Source: Rhodothermales bacterium (GTDB lineage: Bacteria; Bacteroidota; Rhodothermia; Rhodothermales; Bin80). From it: DNA of 38,045 nt. Shown one piece after another: positions 33,128 to 38,045 of this stretch. The notes under the pieces are model-generated. The model did not search any database and was not told the origin of the DNA. It saw nothing but the letters and a program-made list of their open reading frames with translations. Position numbers and translations under genes: made by a program. The DNA is taken from contig JANQES010000024.1 of NCBI GenBank assembly GCA_028278205.1, positions 1 through 38,045 of the forward strand. The letters are read 5' to 3'. Each line of letters opens with the position of its first letter. Within the stretch, counting starts at the first letter, position 1.

Positions 33128-34147
33128 TCAGGAAGAGACAAAAAGCGCCCGGTGATCGTTGAGCGCCTGCACCGCGTTGTCGAACGTCGGCTGGAGCCGT
33201 GCGATATGATAAAACTCGTTCCAGAGCAGCGCAAGCATCTCCGGCACGTGTTTCCAGGGAAGTTGGAGTTTGATAATTTGATGCTTTTCGAATTGCTTTT
33301 TTTCCTTTTTAGTGCTTTGCTCAATCATGTCTTTTTGAATCTCTAAAATAACCTCTTCAAAGGGGCGATACGGCGGACTGTCTGTATCACTCCGCAAGTC
33401 AATCAAGAAAAAGCCCTCCTGGTGATGCAGGTACGAGTTCTGCGCGCGGGGCGCCGTCACCAGAATCAACCGCGCATATTGATCCCGCTGAGGAGTTCCA
33501 CAGTGCTCGCTTTCTTGCCTGATGGTTTCCGAAGCTTTCACGGATTTAAAAATGAGCGGCAGATGGATGGCCCACACCGCGAGCATCTCCGGTCCCGTCC
33601 AGGGCGCAGCATGAATGCTGGGGCATTTCATGGTTTTCCAGGCATCGTAGCAGGCAAAAAAGGTTGCCACCAGGGGATCGAACGTGAAATCCAGAAGCCG
33701 CGTGGGGACGCCATGGTGCTGTGCGATGGCAAGCGTTTCAAAGACGGTGTCCCACGGCCACCACGCCATATCCATCGTCGGAGGATGCCCTGGAAGTTCA
33801 GGGAGCCGGAAATGCTGCGCGTCGCCGGCGATGGAAAGTCCCACCCGATCCGCGAAGAAAAGAAAGTCGCCCAGGGCGCGTTTTTCGAGGTATTTCTGTT
33901 CCTCGATATCGCTGATCAGAGGAGGCGCCTTCCCTTTCGAGGTATAACCAAGCGTGGCAGTTGGACGAAAAGCCGAGGGGATCAACGACCAATCTGCGTC
34001 GCGCTGGCCCCGAAAGGCCCACTTCTCCCGGTTAATCCATCCCTCATCTTTGGTGACCTCCAACCGCCAGATTTTATGGTTGAGCCGAAGCCACCGGAGA
34101 AATTCGGTAGCACTGCCGGCTGTACGCACGTCGATCTTGTCTTGCAT
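33128..34147 (-). CDS. FRG-domain protein
   Basis: 339 residues from ATG 34147 (an in-frame ATG at 34183 is possible; GGTGG just upstream slightly favours 34147). The FRG domain (PF08867) is clear: WAFRGQRDADWSLIPSAFR and, further on, AQHHGVPTRLLDFTFDPLVA and TFFACYD. FRG proteins are common in accessory and defence-related loci; the domain's biochemistry is poorly known and it is sometimes proposed to be an ADP-ribosyltransferase-like fold. Parts of the gene are visibly more AT-rich than its neighbours (for example 33268-33345), which suggests transfer. It is coupled to the small membrane gene downstream. Confidence 0.85.
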   Translation of the reverse strand: MQDKIDVRTAGSATEFLRWLRLNHKIWRLEVTKDEGWINREKWAFRGQRDADWSLIPSAFRPTATLGYTSKGKAPPLISDIEEQKYLEKRALGDFLFFADRVGLSIAGDAQHFRLPELPGHPPTMDMAWWPWDTVFETLAIAQHHGVPTRLLDFTFDPLVATFFACYDAWKTMKCPSIHAAPWTGPEMLAVWAIHLPLIFKSVKASETIRQESEHCGTPQRDQYARLILVTAPRAQNSYLHHQEGFFLIDLRSDTDSPPYRPFEEVILEIQKDMIEQSTKKEKKQFEKHQIIKLQLPWKHVPEMLALLWNEFYHIARLQPTFDNAVQALNDHRALFVSS

Positions 34148-34282
34148 AACACCACCGCGTTTTTTTGCGCCTGAACGCTGCATCTTAAGAGCAAGTAAAC
34201 CAGTATGATAAAGCGCTAAACCTCTTGCTCGCCGGCTGCTATCCGAGATCGGATCTGTAACTTAAACATCATGAGGGTTAAG

Positions 34283-34426
34283 ATGGAAATTATCCTTGGG
34301 ATTCTCATCATCATTGTGCTGGTTAGCGTCATCGGTAAGGTGTTGAAATTAGCCTTTAAACTGATCGGGGGCATCATCGTGGTCCTGATCGTTCTGTACC
34401 TGGCCGGCGTCCTGGGTCTTGGATGA
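34283..34426 (+). CDS. Small hydrophobic membrane peptide (47 aa)
   Basis: A short open frame in the gap between the FRG and ABC genes: ATG 34283 with AGGG five bases upstream, stop TGA 34424-34426; an ATG at 34271 would add four residues. The product has two hydrophobic stretches (ILGILIIIVLVSVIG and LIGGIIVVLIVLYLAGVLGLG) joined by a basic KVLKLAFK turn. That reads as two short membrane segments, or one membrane segment plus a re-entrant piece. The family is unknown. The good ribosome site and the clean hydrophobic pattern argue that it is real. Confidence 0.6.
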   Translation: MEIILGILIIIVLVSVIGKVLKLAFKLIGGIIVVLIVLYLAGVLGLG

Positions 34427-34476
34427 TTTCGTACTGCGTACTGCGTATTGAAAAGCACCCTTACGCACTACGCCTT

Positions 34477-35289
34477 TCACCCCGGAATATCCCGCCGGCT
34501 TACCTGCCGGACGGCCAGGGTGCCGCAGAGGAGGATCACCGCGCCAAGCACGAAGCCGTTTCGGATCAGCAGCGAGCCGTCCTCCATCAACAGTTGCGGA
34601 TAGTGGTAATAAAACAATGAGAAAAGACGCAAAAAACGAAGATCCGGCGACATCACGACGGCGACGTTGAGGAAATAAAAGAACAGCGTCAGGCCGGAAG
34701 CGCGCAACGTCGCTTTGCCGCCTTCGCGCACGTAGGAGGCCATCAACAAGGTGTAGCTGCTGACGGCTGCCATCAACAGCCAGAGGTTGATGCCGATTTC
34801 GACCAGTTTGATGAGCGGCATCGATCGGGTTTCCGGATACAGCAACAGGCCCACCGCCGAGCCGGCCCAACAGCCCACCACCAGCATCAACAACGCCAAC
34901 CCCGATGCCGACCACAACGAAACCGCAACAGTGGGCCGTCGCACGGGCAACGCCAAGAGCAACTCCAGCGTCCCCGTTTCGATCTCCCCGGCCACGTGCC
35001 GCGAGGGCAGCAAGATCGCCACGATGCACATCATCACGATCACCAGCGGATGCGCGTAGCCGAAAGCCACAGCGCCGTTCACCGAAAACTGCGCCAGAAA
35101 CTGTTCGCCGATCACATACTGCACCTGCGGCGGCAACGTCCGGAAGAATTGTTCGATCATCCCCAGCAAATCGGCCCCGATCACCAGCGCGACGATCAAC
35201 ACCTGAAACGTCCCGACCATCAGAAACGCAAAGATCAGCAACGCGCGATGCGACCGAAAAATGTTGGCAATATAATGGCCGCTGATCAT
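34477..35289 (-). CDS. ABC-2 type transporter permease
   Basis: 270 residues with six predicted membrane segments. The layout of ABC-2 exporters is seen: an N-terminal segment (LLIFAFLMVGTFQVLIVALV), an external loop, then HPLVIVMMCIVAILLPSRHV with AGEIETGTLELLLALPVRRP (the coupling helix typical of these permeases). Its start overlaps the ATPase gene's stop (ATGA), so the two are co-translated. The substrate is unknown; the family often handles drugs, lipids, or proteins such as NosY cargo. Confidence 0.9.
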   Translation of the reverse strand: MISGHYIANIFRSHRALLIFAFLMVGTFQVLIVALVIGADLLGMIEQFFRTLPPQVQYVIGEQFLAQFSVNGAVAFGYAHPLVIVMMCIVAILLPSRHVAGEIETGTLELLLALPVRRPTVAVSLWSASGLALLMLVVGCWAGSAVGLLLYPETRSMPLIKLVEIGINLWLLMAAVSSYTLLMASYVREGGKATLRASGLTLFFYFLNVAVVMSPDLRFLRLFSLFYYHYPQLLMEDGSLLIRNGFVLGAVILLCGTLAVRQVSRRDIPG

Positions 35290-36173
35290 GACGACGGCTC
35301 CTGATAATAGGCCATAAAAACGTCTTCGAGGTCAGGCTCCGGAAAGACGACGTCTTGCACCGGCAACGCCGCCAACGCCCCCAACACCGTCCGGATGGGT
35401 CCCTCGACCAGATAGTCGAACCGCCCGGCCTCTTGAGACAGCAACCGCGCGCCGGGCAGCACCGGCGGTTCATCCGTCTCCTCCAGCACGACCGTCAGGC
35501 GACGAGGCCGCTTTTGCTTGAGCGTCTCCAACGATTCGAGCGCCACCAACTGCCCGCCCCGGACGATGGCGATGCGACCACACACCTTCTCGACTTCGGA
35601 AAGCACGTGCGACGACAGGAAGATGGTCTTGCCTTTGTCGTGCAGCCTACGCAGGATATCGTAAAACGCCTCCTGCATCAACGGATCCAGCCCCAGCGTG
35701 GGTTCGTCGAGGATGGCGAGGTCGGGCTCGTGCTCTAAGGCCAGGACGATGCCCAGCTTCTGCCGGTTGCCGTGCGAGAGGTGTTTGATGGGCTGTTTGA
35801 GCGCTTTCTCGGTGAGCTTGAGCGTATCGAGCAGGAAAGGCCGCAGCACCGGCGGGCGGGCGCGATAGCGGGCCATGTAGGCGAGAAACCGCGCGCCGGT
35901 CATCGTCAGATATGGATTAAACTCGCCCGGCAGATAGCCGATGCGCTCCCGCAGATCGGCCTTCGGCGCATCGAGCGGGATGCCGAAGACGGCAACGCGC
36001 CCGCGATCCGGATGCAGCAGTTGGATCAACAAACGGATCGTCGTGGTTTTGCCGGCGCCGTTGGGGCCGAGAAATCCAAAGATTTCGCCCTCTTCCACCG
36101 CAAAACTCACCCCATCGACGCCGACGACTGCCCCGTAGTATTTGGTCAAATCTGAAACGTCGATGACGGGCAT
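35286..36173 (-). CDS. ABC transporter ATP-binding protein
   Basis: 295 residues from ATG 36173 (MPVIDVSDLTKYYG), the natural start of the domain; an ATG 14 codons upstream is also open. Walker A (GPNGAGKTTT), Q-loop (GYLPGEFNPYLT), an altered signature (LSHGNRQKLGI in place of LSGGQ), Walker B (LAILDEPTLGLDPL) and the switch histidine (LSSHVLSEVE) are present. A C-terminal extension follows. It powers the permease encoded next to it. Confidence 0.94.
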   Translation of the reverse strand: MPVIDVSDLTKYYGAVVGVDGVSFAVEEGEIFGFLGPNGAGKTTTIRLLIQLLHPDRGRVAVFGIPLDAPKADLRERIGYLPGEFNPYLTMTGARFLAYMARYRARPPVLRPFLLDTLKLTEKALKQPIKHLSHGNRQKLGIVLALEHEPDLAILDEPTLGLDPLMQEAFYDILRRLHDKGKTIFLSSHVLSEVEKVCGRIAIVRGGQLVALESLETLKQKRPRRLTVVLEETDEPPVLPGARLLSQEAGRFDYLVEGPIRTVLGALAALPVQDVVFPEPDLEDVFMAYYQEPSS

Positions 36174-36235
36174 GGGTGAAGGCAGAAAGGTGTGTGATTT
36201 TTTTGAGACCGGCACCCTGCGCGACCAGGGGTGCG

Positions 36236-36281
36236 GGTCATGGGATCTTTACTCATGACCCATGACCCGTGACCCATGACC
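36236..36281. repeat. Hairpin of GACCCATG heptamer-like words
   Basis: GGGTCATGGGATC (36236-36248) faces the words CATGACC, CATGACC, CGTGACC and CATGACC (36254-36281). The words match, in inverse orientation, those at 10855-10881. It lies between the ABC ATPase gene and the NTF2-like gene. Confidence 0.65.
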
Positions 36282-36329
36282 AACGCCAGGCCCGGTGCAT
36301 AGCGCGACGTAGGGCCATACTACATGCCG

Positions 36330-36794
36330 TTATCCCTGATGCAAACGCAAAACATCCGGAAGCGGCGTTTCCGGCCCCGGTAGTTCGTTCGTTATCGAAA
36401 CGATCTGCCAGCAGCCGCCGCGCCGGACGAGCTGAACGCTGTCGATGCCTTGACCCGGCGGATTCGTTGAACCGGGGAAGCGGGTTTCATACAACACCAG
36501 TATATGCGCCATCTCGCCAAAAATCACCGGCTTCATGCGGATTATTCGTTCGTCAAAGCCATGCTCTTGGACGAGGTCGCTTTCGATGAAACGGACTAAG
36601 AAGTCGATGAAATCGTCGAGCGGCATCACGAGTGTGGTGTCTCGGACCGGCCCTTCGAGCGCCACGACGATCGCCTCGTCGATAAAGAGCGCTCTAACGT
36701 CATTCCAATCCGGCACGCCGCCGGCCTCAACCGAGACCTGCCGGTACAACGCGGCAACGACTTGCTCTGGTGTGTTGAGAGCGTCTTTTTCCAT
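36330..36794 (-). CDS. NTF2-like (SnoaL/DUF4440-type) protein
   Basis: 154 residues from ATG 36794 (MEKDALNTPEQVVAALYRQV). The sequence fits the NTF2-like alpha+beta cone: an N-terminal helix, WNDVRALFIDEAIVVALEGP, LDDFIDFLVRFI, and strands ending in HILVLYETRF and SVQLVRRGGCWQIVSITNEL. Proteins of this fold bind small ligands or act as isomerases; no catalytic residues are certain. It lies 4 bases after the phosphatase gene, so the two form an operon. Confidence 0.78.
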   Translation of the reverse strand: MEKDALNTPEQVVAALYRQVSVEAGGVPDWNDVRALFIDEAIVVALEGPVRDTTLVMPLDDFIDFLVRFIESDLVQEHGFDERIIRMKPVIFGEMAHILVLYETRFPGSTNPPGQGIDSVQLVRRGGCWQIVSITNELPGPETPLPDVLRLHQG

Positions 36795-36798
36795 CGCA

Positions 36799-37587
36799 CT
36801 AGGCCGCCGAGCAGTCGGAGCACCTCGCCGTCGCGTTCGGGAAGACGATCTGGCTGCAATAGGCACAGGACAGGGTCAGGTAATCAGACGACGGATCGGG
36901 CGTTTTGTCGTTTTTGGCGTCTGTTTTGGCGTCGTCGTAACTCAGACCGAGGTAATTGATGGCATAGCCGATGGCCGTGGCGCCCGTGCGGTCCGCGCCG
37001 CTGATACAGTGGAAATAGATCAGCACCGGCTTGCCGCCTATCGGCGCACCTTGCAGGGTCGTGTGGACAAAGTCGATGAGCCCCATGAAGTTGTAGCTCT
37101 GGTTGTTGCCCGGTCCGAGAAACGTGCGGTTACAAGGGCTTGCGCCGCAGGCTTCGATAGGCCACCAGACGAGCGAACCGGGATGCTTGTCCCCGTTTTC
37201 GTCGGTGACGGTGCGTCCGTAAAGCGTGGTTGGATTCCAGCCGGGGATCTGGTAGCCGGGGTAGGTCTGGTCGTGCGACAGGACCATCGGGTCGAGCGGC
37301 GTATCGCTGGCATCGTTGAAACTGCTGACTTCGGACGCGAAGGAGAGATACTCGCCTGTGTCGTCGAGGATCATGACGACGACCAGGTGGTAATCGCTCA
37401 GGCTGAAGGCGGGCTTCTCTAAAAGATTTTGAAACGCGGCCTCCAGGACGCGGTATCCGAACGCATACGCGCCGTTGTTATCTACCAGGGGCACATTGCC
37501 TCGAAACAGCAAATTTTCCTGATCAATACCGCCTGCATCGAGGTGAAAAACGCGTTCGGGGATGAACACGGGACCGGCTCCGGGCAT
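36799..37587 (-). CDS. Tyrosine/dual-specificity phosphatase-like protein with C-terminal zinc ribbon
   Basis: 262 residues from ATG 37587, chosen because GGAG lies 6 bases upstream. The P-loop phosphatase motif HCISGADRTG (Cys194, Arg200) is intact and is followed by ATAIGYAINYLGLSYDDA, as in cysteine phosphatases. The region before it (residues 1-185) has no counterpart I recognise but includes LDDTGEYLSF and HDQTYPGYQIPGW. The C-terminus has two CxxC pairs (Cys241/244 and Cys256/259, CAYC ... CSDC), a likely zinc ribbon. No signal peptide is seen. Substrate unknown; it could act on a phosphoprotein, phosphoinositide or nucleotide. Confidence 0.82.
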   Translation of the reverse strand: MPGAGPVFIPERVFHLDAGGIDQENLLFRGNVPLVDNNGAYAFGYRVLEAAFQNLLEKPAFSLSDYHLVVVMILDDTGEYLSFASEVSSFNDASDTPLDPMVLSHDQTYPGYQIPGWNPTTLYGRTVTDENGDKHPGSLVWWPIEACGASPCNRTFLGPGNNQSYNFMGLIDFVHTTLQGAPIGGKPVLIYFHCISGADRTGATAIGYAINYLGLSYDDAKTDAKNDKTPDPSSDYLTLSCAYCSQIVFPNATARCSDCSAA

Positions 37588-37674
37588 AGTACTCCTCAAT
37601 CAACGAAAAGAGATACGGTTTGCGGGCGGAAAGATAACCCCTTTCCTGGTTTCCTCCTAACCTCTTTTGCGAGT

Positions 37675-37711
37675 TACGGGATACGGGATGCGAGATACGG
37701 GATACGGGATG
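37675..37711. repeat. Tandem heptamers GATACGG/GATGCGA
   Basis: Five consecutive 7-bp words (GATACGG, GATGCGA, GATACGG, GATACGG, GATGAAG) lie upstream of the phosphatase gene. No inverted partner is seen nearby. It is a single-arm relative of the other word repeats. Confidence 0.65.
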
Positions 37712-37742
37712 AAGATGGGTAATCATTAAAGCATGTCTGCAA

Positions 37743-37910
37743 GTCCCTTAGGGACGACCTGTTTGAGAAAACGTCGTTTTTCCTCTACCTGAGCCCCGTA
37801 GGGGCGACCTGTTCAGAGGATGCGGCGTATTCTTTTGAACAGGCCGCTCCTACGGAGCTTTTTGTTTTTTATAAGCTTTGTTCTACAAACAGGACGCCCC
37901 TACGGGGCTG
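37743..37910. repeat. CCCGTAGGG-family repeat cluster 4
   Basis: Units: GTCCCTTAGGGACGACCTG (37743-37761), then GCCCCGTAGGGGCG leading through GACCTGTTCAG, a reversed GGATGCGGCGTATTCTTTTG core and AACAGGCCG to GCTCCTACGGAGC (37792-37858), then an inverse unit ending GCCCCTACGGGGC near 37909. The 338-base gap 37588-37925 holds only this cluster and the heptamer run. Confidence 0.88.
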
Positions 37911-37925
37911 AAAAAACGGGATGAC

Positions 37926-38045
37926 TCATGGTCCTTCATAATTCAGGGAGGCTTTGCAAAACCTACGGTATTGTGCCAGCGCACGCAATGCGGGTGTCTT
38001 CGAAGGCGCGTTGTCCTCGATGAGGCCCGAAAGGCCCCCGAAAAC
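37926..38045 (-). CDS. 3' end of an unidentified gene (cut by window edge)
   Basis: A minus-strand frame open from the right edge to TGA 37926-37928 gives 39 residues, including VFGGLSGLIEDNAPSKTPAL and RALAQYRRFCKASLNYEGP. Its amino-acid mix looks like a folded protein's tail and the competing frames look worse, but there is too little to name a family. Confidence 0.4.
   Translation of the reverse strand, partial: VFGGLSGLIEDNAPSKTPALRALAQYRRFCKASLNYEGP

Noticed and set aside
1..38045. tRNA, rRNA or other structured RNA genes
   Set aside because: No tRNA-like T-loop/acceptor combination or rRNA signature was seen on reading both strands; the structured intergenic elements are explained by repeats and terminators.

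Overview
The window looks like a chromosomal segment of a Rhodothermota (Salinibacter/Rhodothermus-like) member of the FCB group. The evidence is two secreted proteins ending in type IX secretion (T9SS) type A sorting domains (NYPNPFNPxT...SGTYFxR...K), a CruF-type carotenoid hydratase beside phytoene synthase, an HslV with a short propeptide, and few Shine-Dalgarno sites. All of this is read by eye; no search was run.

Layout. 1-10800 is mainly minus strand: the 3' end of a transposase at the left edge, a truncated sodium:solute symporter (VC_2705-type large subunit), a secreted subtilase, a membrane-anchored TPR-CHAT protease homologue, a second secreted T9SS cargo, the DUF4212 small subunit of the same symporter type, and an MscS channel. 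The two symporter subunits normally lie next to each other; here about 7.8 kb holding the subtilase, CHAT protein and cargo separates them. The two secreted genes share an upstream box of about 45 bp. 11061-16564 has a WbqC-like gene and then a plus-strand carotenoid/lipid cluster (cruF-like, crtB, acyltransferase, small secreted protein) and an S66 LD-carboxypeptidase. An IS481-type insertion sequence (16680-17960) sits inside a repeat cluster.

18302-32316 is a long plus-strand housekeeping stretch: purN-purH, mreB-mreC, a PBP4-type peptidase, hslV, a NYN-domain gene, hslU, a FemAB/GNAT-like gene, a DUF6798-like membrane protein and a flippase. hslV and hslU are split by the NYN gene, and mreC is not followed by mreD. 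32700-38045 is mostly minus strand: a small membrane protein coupled to an FRG-domain gene, a tiny plus-strand membrane peptide, an ABC-2 exporter pair, an NTF2-like protein, and a tyrosine phosphatase-like protein with a C-terminal zinc ribbon.

The most striking large-scale pattern is intergenic. Most gene boundaries carry hairpins built from tandem 7-8-bp words, each locus with its own word, and the inverted partner arm lies tens to hundreds of bases away. Several arms run into the adjacent genes and supply their first or last codons. A second family (CCCCGTAGGGG core plus CCTGTT/AACAGG arms) forms four clusters. These repeats, the shared box upstream of the secreted genes, and the CHAT/subtilase island are the main candidates for something undescribed.
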